Shown: positions 7,900 through 17,008, numbered from the stretch's first letter. The stretch: DNA of 64,000 nucleotides from CADEDH01 sp965263455 (GCA_965263455.1 CBDHHN010000004.1:3038001-3102000), one strand, 5' to 3'. Translations and numbers: made by a program. Notes: generated by a model not told the origin, from the letters alone.

Positions 7900-8253
7900 A
7901 TGCCCGGTCGTCCCCGGAAGGCCCGTCGCTTCGGCGGCTCGGCCCAACACCAGAAGCTGATGATGGCCAACCTCGTGGCCTCCCTCGTCGCCGCCGAAGG
8001 CATCGTGACCACCGAGGCCAAGGCCAAGGCCATGCGGCCGGTGGCCGAGCGCATGGTGACCAAGGCCAAGAAGGGCGGGCTCCACAACTTCCGCCAGGTC
8101 CTGGCCTACCTCGGCGACGTGGAGATGACGACCAAGCTGTTCGACGAGGTCGGTCCCCGTTACGCCAGCCGTCCCGGCGGCTACACCCGGGTGCTCAAGC
8201 TCGGGCCCCGCAAGGGCGACAACGCCCCGATGGCCCGCATCGAGTTCGTCTAA
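7900..8253 (+). CDS. rplQ: 50S ribosomal protein L17
   Basis: The 117-aa product is L17. The family signature is in the N-terminal half (GGSAQHQKLMMANLVASLV and GIVTTEAKAKAMRPVAE). The end YTRVLKLGPRKGDNAPMARIEFV is typical. It has the minimal length, without the long acidic C-terminal tail of some actinobacterial L17 proteins. It closes the alpha block and precedes truA by 52 bases. Confidence 0.97.
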   Translation: MPGRPRKARRFGGSAQHQKLMMANLVASLVAAEGIVTTEAKAKAMRPVAERMVTKAKKGGLHNFRQVLAYLGDVEMTTKLFDEVGPRYASRPGGYTRVLKLGPRKGDNAPMARIEFV

Positions 8254-8305
8254 CCGGCTGCCCGCCGTCGATCGCCGGCGGCCCAGCACGAGCTTCGGAC
8301 TCACG

Positions 8306-9127
8306 ATGCGGGTTCGGATGATGGTGGCCTATGACGGCACCGACTTCCGCGGCCTGGCTCCCAACGCGGGGGTCCGCACCGTTGTCGGTGAACTCCAGGC
8401 CTTCCTGTCGACCATGACCCGGTCGGAGGTCGAGCTGGTCATGTCGGGGCGGACCGACGCCGGCGTCCACGCCTGGGGCCAGGTCCTCTCGACCGACCTA
8501 CCCGAGGACACCGACCTGGTTCGGGTCAGGCGCAGCGTCAACGCCGCGCTCGGACCCGAGATCGTGCTGCGCCACATCGAAACGGCGGCCCCGGACTTCT
8601 CGGCCCGGTTCTCGGCCACCGGCCGCCGGTACCGCTACACCGTCCTGAATCGGGACACCCCCGACCCGTTCCTGGCCCGGACCGCCTGGTGGGTACCCGA
8701 ACCGCTCGACGTCGAGTCCATGTCGGCGGCGGCCGAGGTGGTGGTGGGGGAGCACGACTTCTCCTCCTTCTGCCGCCGACCGAAGCGGCGCGACGACGGC
8801 GACGGCCCGATCAGCGCCGAGGTGTCACTCGTTCGGCGGGTGACAGGTGCCCGGTGGCTCGTGCTCGAGCCTGGTGACGTGTTGCGCTTCGAGATCGAGG
8901 GCTCGGCCTTCTGCCACCAGATGGTGCGCAGCATCGTCGGGTTCCTGGTCGCGGTCGGGCGGGGCAGGCGGACGGTGGACGACATGGCCCGGGCCCTCGC
9001 CGCCCGGGATCGGGCCGCCGCCTACCAGCCGGCCCCGCCGCTGGGCCTGTGCCTGTGGCAGGTCGACTACGACGGCGAGCGGGCCCACCCGCCCCGCCCC
9101 GGCCCGCCGCCGCCGTCGTCCCCGTGA
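8306..9127 (+). CDS. truA: tRNA pseudouridine(38-40) synthase TruA
   Basis: The 273-aa enzyme makes pseudouridine at positions 38-40 of the tRNA anticodon arm. The catalytic aspartate is D51 in SGRTDAGVHAWGQV. YDGTDFRG near the N-terminus and AFCHQMVRSIVGFLVAVGRG in the second half are also conserved. It follows rplQ as in many actinobacteria. Its stop overlaps the GTG of the next gene (GTGA), so translation is probably coupled. Confidence 0.95.
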   Translation: MRVRMMVAYDGTDFRGLAPNAGVRTVVGELQAFLSTMTRSEVELVMSGRTDAGVHAWGQVLSTDLPEDTDLVRVRRSVNAALGPEIVLRHIETAAPDFSARFSATGRRYRYTVLNRDTPDPFLARTAWWVPEPLDVESMSAAAEVVVGEHDFSSFCRRPKRRDDGDGPISAEVSLVRRVTGARWLVLEPGDVLRFEIEGSAFCHQMVRSIVGFLVAVGRGRRTVDDMARALAARDRAAAYQPAPPLGLCLWQVDYDGERAHPPRPGPPPPSSP

Positions 9128-9924
9128 GCGTCGCCGGTTCGCCGGTCGGGCCGGTACCCGTCCCCGGGCCGCTGCGGGCCTGGAGTCGGGGACGGCCCAC
9201 CCGGGCCGTGTGGCGCAACGAAGCCGGTGGCACGACCTTCGCCGTGGGCGAGCCACCGGTGCGCTACCTGAAGTGGCAGCCCGATCACCCGGGGGCCAGC
9301 GTCGAGGACGAGGCGGCCCGGTTGCGGTGGGCCCGACGGTGGATCCCGGTGCCCGAGGTCGAGGCCGTCGGCCGGGCCGACGGGGCATCGTGGCTGGTGA
9401 CCCGGGCGGTGGACGGCCGCTCGGCCGTGGACCCCCGGTGGCTGGCCGAGCCGGCCACCGCCTGTGCCGCTCTCGGCACCGGCCTGGCCGTCCTGCACTC
9501 GGCGGTCCCGATCGAACGGTGCCCGTTCTCGTGGCGGACGGTGGAACGGGTGGCCGACGCCCGTCGCCGCCTGGCCTCGGGTGAGCTGCCGGTGGAGCGT
9601 CCGGTCGGCCCCCACCCCCGGCTACGGGCGGCCCATGCCGTCGCCTGGCTGGAGCGGGAGATGCCGGACGAGGATCCCGTCGTCTGCCACGGCGATCCCT
9701 GCGCCCCCAACACACTGCTGGCCGACGACGGCTCCTGGCTGGCCCTGGTCGACGTGGGGCGGCTCGGGGTCGGTGATCGCTGGGCCGATCTGGCCGTGTC
9801 GACGTGGAGCACCGAATGGAACTACGGGCCGGGTTGGGACCGGGCCGTGTTCGAGGCCTACGGCATCGCCCCCGATCCCGACCTGCTGCGCTACTTCCGC
9901 ATCCTCTGGGACGTGGGCCCCTGA
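9124..9924 (+). CDS. APH(3')-like aminoglycoside phosphotransferase family protein
   Basis: The 266-aa protein has the kinase-like fold of aminoglycoside 3'-phosphotransferases. It has a likely ATP-binding lysine K50 (RYLKWQP), the catalytic loop HGDPCAPN at 189-196 with D191 and N196, and the metal-binding DVGRLGVGDRWADLA starting at D210. The tail YGPGWDRAVFEAYGIAPDPD also matches APH(3') enzymes. GTG 9124 overlaps the truA stop, which fixes the start. Whether it acts on drugs, sugars or other small molecules cannot be told from sequence; it is chromosomal and not near mobile DNA. Confidence 0.82.
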   Translation: MSVAGSPVGPVPVPGPLRAWSRGRPTRAVWRNEAGGTTFAVGEPPVRYLKWQPDHPGASVEDEAARLRWARRWIPVPEVEAVGRADGASWLVTRAVDGRSAVDPRWLAEPATACAALGTGLAVLHSAVPIERCPFSWRTVERVADARRRLASGELPVERPVGPHPRLRAAHAVAWLEREMPDEDPVVCHGDPCAPNTLLADDGSWLALVDVGRLGVGDRWADLAVSTWSTEWNYGPGWDRAVFEAYGIAPDPDLLRYFRILWDVGP

Positions 9925-10055
9925 CCGCAGCAGATCCATCACCTGGAGCGGACCGCCGCCGAGCCCTGAGATAACGGGCCCACTCGACGGCGGAGAACGA
10001 GGTGGGGCCGGTGGCTCGGCGGCGGTCCGTGGTGGATGCCGAGGCCCATGGTAGA

Positions 10056-10071
10056 TCGAACATATGTTCGA
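10056..10071. promoter_or_regulatory. consensus actinobacterial SOS (LexA) box
   Basis: TCGAACATATGTTCGA is a perfect 16-bp palindrome and fits the mycobacterial/actinobacterial LexA operator consensus TCGAAC-N4-GTTCGA without a mismatch. It lies 132 bases before the amidohydrolase start and 132 bases after the APH-like gene. No recA, lexA, dnaE2 or imu gene is adjacent. The nearest downstream gene is the amidohydrolase on the + strand. No gene on the - strand is convincing. Confidence 0.7.
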
Positions 10072-10202
10072 GTCAAGGGCTCGGGTTGTCGGACGGTTGG
10101 CGTCGACCGGGGTCGACAGAAGTGGAGCCCGTGTCGGTCGGCGCCGTACGATCGCGGCCAGGGCAGGCCACCTCGGCCGGCCGCCCGGCGAGAGGACCTG
10201 CC

Positions 10203-11369
10203 ATGGCGCTACCCGCCGATCTGCGCATCATCGACACCGACACCCATTGGTCCGAGCCCTACGACCTGTGGACCTCACGGGCCCCGGCGGCCTACCGCGA
10301 CCGCGTGCCGCAGATGACCGAACGCAACGGACGGCGCCGCTGGTGGTTCGACACCGACATCGCCATCGGGCTGCCCATCGCCTCCTCCGTCATCGACACC
10401 GACGGCGCCAAGATCACGGGCACCGCCTTCTTCGACCTCGACAACGACATGGTCCATCGGGCCAGCTACGACGCCGAGGCCCGGGTGGCCATGATGGACA
10501 CGCTGGGGATCCGGGCCCAGATCATGTACCCCAACGTGGCCGGGTTCGGGAACCAGAACTTCCTGAAATCGCCCGATGCCGCCCTCCGGCTGCTCAGCGT
10601 CCAGATCTACAACGACGCCCTGGCCGAGTTCCAGAACGACACCGGCCAGCGGGTGTTCGGGATGGCCCTCCTGCCGTGGTGGGACCTCGACGCCGCGGTG
10701 GCCGAGATCGAGCGGGCACACGGCAACGGCCTGCGCGGCATCGTCACCTGCGCCAACCCCGAAGAGGCGGGCCTACCGGACATGGCCCTGCCCGAGTGGG
10801 ATCCGGTGTGGGCCGCCTGTTCCGACCTGGCCATGCCGGTCAACTTCCACATCGGCTCGTCCAAGGGAAACATGGACTTCTTCGGCAAGGCGCCCTGGCC
10901 CTCGTTCGGGCCGGAGCGGAAGCTGGCGGTGGGATCGGCCAACCTGTTCATGGGCAACGCCCGCACGGTGGGCAACCTGATCTACTCCGGCGTCCCCGAA
11001 CGGTTCCCCGACCTCAAGTTCGTGTCGGTCGAGAGCGGCATCGGCTGGTTGCCGTTCTTCCTCGAGGTCCTCGACCACCAACTGCTCGAGACCGCGCCCA
11101 ACGAACTGGCGGACCTGTCGCTGGCCCCCTCCGACTACTTCCGTCGCCAGTTCTACGGCACCTTCTGGTTCGAGCGGACGACGGTCCGACCGGCCGTCGA
11201 CTACCTGGGTGCCGCCTCGGTCATGTTCGAGACCGACTTCCCCCACCCCACCTGCCTGTACCCCCGCGATGACGACCGGCTGGCCACGACCCTGGCCGGA
11301 CTCGACGACGACGAGATCCGCCGGATCATGCACGACAACGCGGCCGAGCTCTACCGCATCGAGGGCTGA
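10203..11369 (+). CDS. amidohydrolase-2 family metal-dependent hydrolase
   Basis: The 388-aa protein belongs to the TIM-barrel amidohydrolase-2 family (decarboxylases and hydrolases related to ACMSD). Metal-site candidates are visible: DTDTHWSEP near the N-terminus, the histidine in PVNFHIGSSKG, and the aspartate in FETDFPHPTCLYP near the C-terminus. ATG 10203 is chosen because the DLRIIDTDTH block starts there and GAGAGG lies upstream. Upstream in-frame codons would add an unconserved tail. The substrate is unknown. Related proteins occur in aromatic and terpenoid catabolic clusters, which fits the CoA-linked genes downstream. Confidence 0.85.
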   Translation: MALPADLRIIDTDTHWSEPYDLWTSRAPAAYRDRVPQMTERNGRRRWWFDTDIAIGLPIASSVIDTDGAKITGTAFFDLDNDMVHRASYDAEARVAMMDTLGIRAQIMYPNVAGFGNQNFLKSPDAALRLLSVQIYNDALAEFQNDTGQRVFGMALLPWWDLDAAVAEIERAHGNGLRGIVTCANPEEAGLPDMALPEWDPVWAACSDLAMPVNFHIGSSKGNMDFFGKAPWPSFGPERKLAVGSANLFMGNARTVGNLIYSGVPERFPDLKFVSVESGIGWLPFFLEVLDHQLLETAPNELADLSLAPSDYFRRQFYGTFWFERTTVRPAVDYLGAASVMFETDFPHPTCLYPRDDDRLATTLAGLDDDEIRRIMHDNAAELYRIEG

Positions 11370-11439
11370 TCGTCCCCGGCCGACGACGGCCGGCGCCCTC
11401 GGAGCCGGTACCGATCGGACCGGCGTCGGCCCGGGCCCG

Positions 11440-11445
11440 TACCGT
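11440..11445 (+). promoter_or_regulatory. -10 box of a predicted leaderless promoter
   Basis: TACCGT ends 7 nt before GTG 11453, so transcription would begin at or next to that start codon. This supports 11453 over the in-frame GTG 11444, which lies inside the -10 box. The same geometry recurs at about eleven other genes in the window. Confidence 0.5.
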
Positions 11446-11452
11446 GGACGGC

Positions 11453-12814
11453 GTGCTGATCGACGAGCTTCACCGACGACTACCCGCCGACCGCCTCCAG
11501 GCCGACGCCGACGTCGTCGAGGCCTACAGCCAGGACCGGGCCTTCTTCGAGAGCCGGGGCACGGCGGCGGTCCTCGTCGTGCCCCGCACCACCGACGAGG
11601 TGGTGGCCACCGTGGAGGCGGCCAACGCCGCCGGGGTCCCGATCGTGGCCCGGGGGGCCGGCACCGGCCTGACCGGCGCCGCCAACGCCGTCGACGGCTG
11701 CGTCATCCTGTCCCTTCACCGGATGAACCGGGTCCTGGAGATCGACGAGATCAACCGCTGGTGTCGGGTCCAGCCCGGGGTCGTCAACGCCGACCTCAAG
11801 CGTGAGGTGTCGGCCCGAGGCCTCTTCTACCCGCCCGATCCGGCGTCGGTCGACATGAGCAGCATCGGCGGCAACGTGGCCACCAACGCCGGAGGCCTGT
11901 GCTGTGTGAAGTACGGGGTGACCAGGGACTACGTCATGGGCCTGGAGGTCGTCCTGGCCGACGGCAGGGTCCTGCGCACCGGGCGCAGCACGATCAAGTC
12001 GACCACCGGCCTCGACCTGACCGGACTGTTCGTCGGATCGGAGGGCACGCTCGGCATCACCACCGAGATCACCCTGCGGCTGGTTCCGGCCCCACCGACC
12101 CCGGCCACCGCCGTGGCCTACTTCGATCAGCTGGCCCCCGCCGGTGAGGCGATCGTCGACGTCTTCCGCCGGGGCCACGACCCCTCGATGTTGGAGATCC
12201 TCGACCGGGCCTCGCTACGTCATGTCGAGGCCGCCTTCCGTATGGATCTCGACGTCGACGCCGCCTGCCTGCTGCTCATCCAGTCGGAGGGGGAGGGGGC
12301 GGCGGAGGCCATCGCCGCCATGGCCGAACTGTGTCGGTCCCACGGGTCGACCTTCGTCCACCACGTCGACGACCCCCACGAGGGGGAGATGCTGGTCGAG
12401 GTGCGGCGCAAGGTGTGGCCGGCGCTGGAACGGTTGGGCAAGTCCCTCCTGCCCGAGGACGTCGCCGTCCGCCGGGAGCGGCTGCCCGAGCTGCTGGCCG
12501 GCATCGCCGCCATCGCCGAACGACACCGGGTGCTGTTGCCGACGGTGGGCCACGCCGGCGACGGCAACATGCACCCGATCCTGGTGTTCGACGGCGCCGA
12601 CCCCGACGAGGTGGCCCGCACCCGGGCCGCCTTCGACGAGATCATCACCCTCTCACTCGAACTGGGTGGCACGATCGCGGCCGAGCACGGGGTCGGGACC
12701 CTCAAGCGGGCCTACCTCGATCAGGAGCTCGACCCCATTCAGCTCGACGTGCAGCGGGCGGTGCGCGATCTGTTGGACCCCGACGGCCGCTTCAATCCGG
12801 GCAAGGCCCTCTAG
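11453..12814 (+). CDS. FAD-linked oxidase, GlcD / D-lactate dehydrogenase type
   Basis: The 453-aa flavoprotein matches the glycolate oxidase GlcD family. It has the FAD-binding type 4 domain in the N-terminal half, with RGAGTGLTGAAN, PPDPASVDMSSIGGNVATNAGG split over the nucleotide-binding surface, and GSEGTLGI. The FAD-oxidase C domain follows, with VGHAGDGNMHPI (metal and substrate histidines) and EHGVGTLKRAYL near the end. It would oxidise a 2-hydroxy acid such as glycolate or D-lactate. GlcE and GlcF partners are not adjacent. GTG 11453 is preferred on leaderless spacing; GTG 11444 is the alternative. Confidence 0.9.
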   Translation: MLIDELHRRLPADRLQADADVVEAYSQDRAFFESRGTAAVLVVPRTTDEVVATVEAANAAGVPIVARGAGTGLTGAANAVDGCVILSLHRMNRVLEIDEINRWCRVQPGVVNADLKREVSARGLFYPPDPASVDMSSIGGNVATNAGGLCCVKYGVTRDYVMGLEVVLADGRVLRTGRSTIKSTTGLDLTGLFVGSEGTLGITTEITLRLVPAPPTPATAVAYFDQLAPAGEAIVDVFRRGHDPSMLEILDRASLRHVEAAFRMDLDVDAACLLLIQSEGEGAAEAIAAMAELCRSHGSTFVHHVDDPHEGEMLVEVRRKVWPALERLGKSLLPEDVAVRRERLPELLAGIAAIAERHRVLLPTVGHAGDGNMHPILVFDGADPDEVARTRAAFDEIITLSLELGGTIAAEHGVGTLKRAYLDQELDPIQLDVQRAVRDLLDPDGRFNPGKAL

Positions 12815-12866
12815 GTGGCAGGATGCGGTGCGGCCCGGGTCCCGGCCCGACCGACCAACCGACCGG

Positions 12867-13832
12867 TCAGCTGAGCAGGGGCAGCACCTGCGACGCCATC
12901 AACGAGCTCGCCGTGATCGGGTTGGTGGGGTCCGGGAACATGGCGATGGCGTCGGCCCCGGCGTCGGCCACCGACGACAGGTAGGTGGCCGCATCCTCGG
13001 GCGACCCGACGGGGGCGATCTGGCTCCACCAGTCGTTGGGCATGGCCCGCACGGCGTCGAGCCACGTCGACTCGGCCGCCCGCTCGGCCAGTTCCTCGAA
13101 GAAGGGCGCCATCTCGAGCGAGGGCGGCGGGTTCTCGCACAGGGCGGCCAGGTGGGGGGCCATGGCCCGCCGGGCGCTGGTCCCGTTGGGTGACACCGCA
13201 GCCGAGGCGAACACGGTGACCCGATGGTCGGCGCCTCCGCCCCCGGACCCGATCTGCTTGCGAGCCCAGCGCACGTACTCGGCCGGGCAGTAGTCGGCCA
13301 GGATCGTCCCGTCGGCGCAGCGGCCGGACAGGGCCAGCGACTTGGGTCCACGGACGCCGGCCGATACCAGGGGGACCGGGTCGGGTGGGGCCTCGAGGGC
13401 CACGCCGTCGAGGGTTACGGCCGAGCCCTCCACCGTCACCTCTTCACCGGCCAGGAGTGCCTTGACCGCGGCCAGGGTCTCCTCCAGCGTGGTCAGGGGT
13501 GAGTCGGGCTTGGCCCCGATCTGGGCCATCCACTCCTGGACCCCGTGCCCGATGCCGGCGTGGAACCGGCCCGGGCCGAGATTGGCCAGGGTGGCGATCT
13601 CCATCGCCGTGACGGCCGGGTTGCGGGCCACGGCCGGCATGATGCCGATACCCACCCCGATCCGGTCCGTGGCGGCCAGGGCCGCCGCCGCCAGCGAGAC
13701 GCCGCCGGTGTAGAAACAATCCTCGATCACCCAGAACTCGTCGTAGCCCGCCGTTTCAGCCGCCTTGGCCTCGCCGACGACCGACTCCGCCGAAGCCTCC
13801 CGGTGAAAACAGAGACCAATAGTCGGTGCCAT
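12867..13832 (-). CDS. LLM-class (F420-dependent) oxidoreductase
   Basis: The 321-aa protein is a luciferase-like TIM-barrel oxidoreductase, most like the F420-dependent group. Visible blocks are IGLCFHREASAESVV, the RIGVGIGIMPAVARNPAVTA region, the LGPGRFHAGIGHGVQEWM motif and the C-terminal DAGADAIAMFPDPTNP. The cofactor and substrate are inferred from the family. On the minus strand TAACTT lies 8 nt before the ATG (AAGTTA at 13841-13846), so the mRNA is probably leaderless. It converges on the GlcD-type gene and diverges from the PhyH-type gene. Confidence 0.85.
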   Translation of the reverse strand: MAPTIGLCFHREASAESVVGEAKAAETAGYDEFWVIEDCFYTGGVSLAAAALAATDRIGVGIGIMPAVARNPAVTAMEIATLANLGPGRFHAGIGHGVQEWMAQIGAKPDSPLTTLEETLAAVKALLAGEEVTVEGSAVTLDGVALEAPPDPVPLVSAGVRGPKSLALSGRCADGTILADYCPAEYVRWARKQIGSGGGGADHRVTVFASAAVSPNGTSARRAMAPHLAALCENPPPSLEMAPFFEELAERAAESTWLDAVRAMPNDWWSQIAPVGSPEDAATYLSSVADAGADAIAMFPDPTNPITASSLMASQVLPLLS

Positions 13833-13977
13833 GACCCAGCAAGTTAGCGGACGGAGGGCGACCGTCGCCTTCCGCCCCCGACCGGGGCCGACCCGGGGGC
13901 TCCAGACCGCCGGGCGCCCAGGCCATCTAGCCTGTCGCGAGCGGGCATCCGCCCCGGATGGGCGAGGAGGACAACCG

Positions 13978-14889
13978 GTGAGAATCCCCGATCAGGCCTT
14001 GACCGAACTCGACCAGCAGGGTTTCACCATCGTCGAGGGGGTCCTGTCGGCCGAGGAGGTGGCGGCGGCCCGGGAGGGCATCTGGGACCACCATCCCCGG
14101 CCTGAGGAGTTCTTCGCCGACCCGTCGGCCCACCCCCGGCTGGCGGCCAGTGCCTTCGCCGGCATCGTCACCGACTTCCCCTTCGTCTCCTGGGATCTGA
14201 CCAGGCTCTGCTTCCATCCCGATCTGGTCGACGCCGTGGCCCGCTACCTGGGCACCGACGACCTCTCCCTGTACAAGGTGGAGTTGTGGGCCAAGTACGC
14301 CGGCGCCACCCGCTACGACCAGCCCCATCACCGCGACTACGCCAACCACACGCTGGTCGTGCCCCGGGCCGACGGGGTGGGCCGCCAGGTCACCACCTTC
14401 ACCCTGCTGTCCGACGTCGACGAGAACGACGCCCCGACCAAGATCGTGCCCCTGGCCCACACCGCCCACCTCCCCCTCGTCCTTGAACGCAACGAGCGAG
14501 GCCGGTTCACCGCTCTGCCCGACGGCGCCCTGGCCGAGGTCGAGGTCCCGGTGGTGGGACCGGCCGGCACGGTGCTCCTGTACCGGACCGACGTGTTCCA
14601 CCGGGCCACCGAGTTCGGGGCCGAGGGCCGGTCCCGGTTCACCCTGCTGCTCGACTTCGAGGCCCGCGGTCCGTCGTGGACGGGCAAGGTGGCCTGGCCC
14701 AACCACGCCACCGGGCCGACGTGGCAGGAGTTCCTGCCCCGGTGCAGCGTCGACCAGCGCAACCTGTTCGGCTTCCCGAAGCCCGGCGATCCGTACTGGA
14801 ACGAGCAGACACTGCACGACGTCGGTCTGCGCTACCCCGACATGGACATGACCCCCTACCGGGAGGCGGCCGACCTGGACCCGGCCTGA
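13978..14889 (+). CDS. phytanoyl-CoA dioxygenase (PhyH) family protein
   Basis: The 303-aa protein belongs to the Fe(II)/2-oxoglutarate PhyH family, which hydroxylates acyl-CoA, alkaloid or other substrates. The facial triad is visible as the HxD in PHHRDYANH and the distal histidine in TDVFHRATEFG, with an arginine for 2-oxoglutarate in GRSRFTLLLDF. GTG 13978 is chosen because GAGGAGG lies 8-9 bases upstream; in-frame upstream codons fall into unconserved sequence. A -10-like TAGCCT at 13928-13933 could drive it. The substrate cannot be told. Confidence 0.87.
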   Translation: MRIPDQALTELDQQGFTIVEGVLSAEEVAAAREGIWDHHPRPEEFFADPSAHPRLAASAFAGIVTDFPFVSWDLTRLCFHPDLVDAVARYLGTDDLSLYKVELWAKYAGATRYDQPHHRDYANHTLVVPRADGVGRQVTTFTLLSDVDENDAPTKIVPLAHTAHLPLVLERNERGRFTALPDGALAEVEVPVVGPAGTVLLYRTDVFHRATEFGAEGRSRFTLLLDFEARGPSWTGKVAWPNHATGPTWQEFLPRCSVDQRNLFGFPKPGDPYWNEQTLHDVGLRYPDMDMTPYREAADLDPA

Positions 14890-14927
14890 ACCCGGGTCGA
14901 GGTCGGGGGCGGTCCCCGGCCGGGTAC

Positions 14928-15737
14928 CTAGCGGCCCTTGAACTCGGGAGTGCGCTTCTCCAGGAACGCCCGGCGACCCTCGATGTAGTCCTCGCTCTGG
15001 AAGCAGCCCTCGACCAGGGCCTCGACCCGGTCCAGATCCCGTCGGTCCGGGTCCTTGACCGCCTCGGCGATGGCGGCCTTGGCCGCCCCCACCGTGAGCG
15101 GGGCGTTGGCCGCGATCTGGGCCGCCAGTTCGGCCACGGCGTCGTCGAGGTCGGACACCGGGACCACCCGGTTGATCAGGCCCATGGCCGCCGCCTCGGC
15201 CGCCGTGAACCGGCGGGCCGTCATCATGATCTCCGAGGCCAGGGCCGGGCCGACCAGCGACACCAGCTTCTGGATCCCGGCGAACCCGTAGCCGAGGCCG
15301 AGTCGGGCGGCCGGGATGGCGAACTGGCCGTCGTCGGCCGAGATGCGGATGTCGGCGTTGAGGGCCGTGGCCAGCCCGCCCCCCATACAGAAGCCGCGGA
15401 TCTTGGCGATCAGCGGCTTGTCGAGGTCGGCGAAGGCCCGCCCGGCGGCGGCGGCCACGGCGTCGAAGTGGGCCCGGCCCTCGGGGGTGGACCGGTGCTG
15501 CTCGAACTCGGAGATGTCGGCCCCGGACACGAAGGCCTTGTCGCCCGCACCCTGCATGACCACGACCCGGACGGCGTCGTCGGCCTGGAACGCGGCCAGG
15601 ATCTCGACCACGGCCTCGTTCATCTCCAGCTTCATGGCGTTGCGCCGGTCGGGGTTGTTGAAGGTCATCCAGCCCACGCCATCGGCCACGCGGGCCTCCA
15701 TGTAGGGGGTGGACAGCTCCAGGTCGGTCACGGTCAC
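14928..15737 (-). CDS. enoyl-CoA hydratase/isomerase family protein
   Basis: The 269-aa crotonase-fold protein has both oxyanion-hole motifs: AFVSGADISEF and KIRGFCMGGGLATALNADIR. The C-terminal helices end in CFQSEDYIEGRRAFLEKRTPEF, typical of enoyl-CoA hydratases. It would add water to a 2-enoyl-CoA or isomerise one. GTG 15737 has AGGAG about 7 bases upstream. It lies 74 bases downstream of a class III CoA-transferase on the same strand. Together they could activate and hydrate a carboxylic acid as its CoA ester. Confidence 0.92.
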   Translation of the reverse strand: MTVTDLELSTPYMEARVADGVGWMTFNNPDRRNAMKLEMNEAVVEILAAFQADDAVRVVVMQGAGDKAFVSGADISEFEQHRSTPEGRAHFDAVAAAAGRAFADLDKPLIAKIRGFCMGGGLATALNADIRISADDGQFAIPAARLGLGYGFAGIQKLVSLVGPALASEIMMTARRFTAAEAAAMGLINRVVPVSDLDDAVAELAAQIAANAPLTVGAAKAAIAEAVKDPDRRDLDRVEALVEGCFQSEDYIEGRRAFLEKRTPEFKGR

Positions 15738-15811
15738 GGGCGCTCCTCGATCAGCAGGGGGCGGGGTCGGATGATGGTCGGCGAGTCGGCATCGGCCGGG
15801 GCGCTGCGGGC

Positions 15812-17008
15812 TCAGACGGCGCCGTCGGCGGCCAGGCGGTCGTGGTCGGCGGCGTCGAGGCCCAACTCGGCCAGGATCTCGGCCGTGTGCTGACCTGGTT
15901 CGGGGGACGGGGCCGACAGATGCCCCGGGGTCCGGGTCAGGTTGACGGCGTTGCGGACGATGTCGATCGGGCCCAGGGCCGGATGGTCCACCGACTGGGC
16001 CAATTCCAGATGCCGGACCTGGGGGTCGGCGAAGGTCTCGTCGATGGTGTAGACCGGCCCACAGGGGATGCCGGCCTCGTTCAACACCTCGACCCAGTGG
16101 GCGGTCGGCTGTCGCTCGGTGTGGGCGGCGATCGTCTCGTTGAGTTCGTCGCGGTGCTCGGACCGGCCCCGGGCCCGGGCGAAGCGCTCGTCCTCTAGAA
16201 GGTGCCCGGCCCCGATCAGTCGGCAGAAGTCGCGCCACTTGTCGCCGCCGGGGGCGGCCACGTTGACCAGCCCGTCGGCCGACGGGAACGTCCCCATCGG
16301 GATGCCGGTGGGGTGGTGGTTGCCGGCCTGGGGTGGGACCTCGCCGTCCATGGTCCACCGGGTGGCCTGAAAGTCGAGCATGGCGACCTGGGCCTCCAGC
16401 AACGAGGTGTGGACCCACTGGCCCCGACCCGACCCCCCGGGGCGGTCGCGCTCGGTGATGGCCATCATGACGCCGAGGGCCAGGTACATGCCGGCGGCCA
16501 GGTCGGCGATGGGAACCCCGACCCGGACCGGGCCCTGCCCCGGGAGCCCCGTGATCGACATCAGGCCGCCCATGCCCTGGGCGATCTGGTCGACCCCGGC
16601 CCGGTGCCCGTAGGGGCCGTCCTGGCCGAACCCGCTGATGCTGGCGTAGACGATCCGTTCGTTGACGGTGGCGCAGGCCTCGTAGTCGACCCCCAACCGG
16701 TGCTTGACCTGGGACCGCATGTTCTCGACCACCACGTCGGCCCCCTCGACCAGCCGGAAGAACAGCGCCTTGCCCTCGGGGTGCTTGAGGTTGATGGTCA
16801 TGGCCCGCTTGTTGCGGTGGAGGTTCTGGAAGTCGGGGCCGTGGCGACCGCTGCCGGTCAGGTCGTCCTGGTCCGACGGGGGCTCGATCCGGATGACGTC
16901 GGCCCCCCAGTCGGCCAGCTGGCGGACGCAGGTCGGCCCGGCCCGGGCGATGGTCAGATCCAGCACCCGCAGGTGCGACAGCGGCAGGTCGGGCCGATCA
17001 TGGATCAT
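15812..17008 (-). CDS. class III (CaiB/BaiF) CoA-transferase
   Basis: The 398-aa protein is a family III acyl-CoA transferase. The N-terminal Rossmann part contains LPLSHLRVLDLTIARAGP and ADWGADVIRIEPP. The likely catalytic aspartate is in the HRAGVDQIAQGMGG motif, followed by LPGQGPVRVGVPIADLAAG. The C-terminal IPCGPVYTIDETFADPQV is also conserved. It transfers CoA between carboxylic acids. The downstream enoyl-CoA hydratase suggests a short degradation module. The acid itself is unknown. Confidence 0.92.
   Translation of the reverse strand: MIHDRPDLPLSHLRVLDLTIARAGPTCVRQLADWGADVIRIEPPSDQDDLTGSGRHGPDFQNLHRNKRAMTINLKHPEGKALFFRLVEGADVVVENMRSQVKHRLGVDYEACATVNERIVYASISGFGQDGPYGHRAGVDQIAQGMGGLMSITGLPGQGPVRVGVPIADLAAGMYLALGVMMAITERDRPGGSGRGQWVHTSLLEAQVAMLDFQATRWTMDGEVPPQAGNHHPTGIPMGTFPSADGLVNVAAPGGDKWRDFCRLIGAGHLLEDERFARARGRSEHRDELNETIAAHTERQPTAHWVEVLNEAGIPCGPVYTIDETFADPQVRHLELAQSVDHPALGPIDIVRNAVNLTRTPGHLSAPSPEPGQHTAEILAELGLDAADHDRLAADGAV

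Noticed and set aside
8825..10063. Long open frame on the minus strand opposite truA and the APH-like gene, starting inside the SOS box
   Set aside because: It is Arg/Pro-rich with no domain, lies opposite two real genes, and fits the high-GC shadow-frame pattern.
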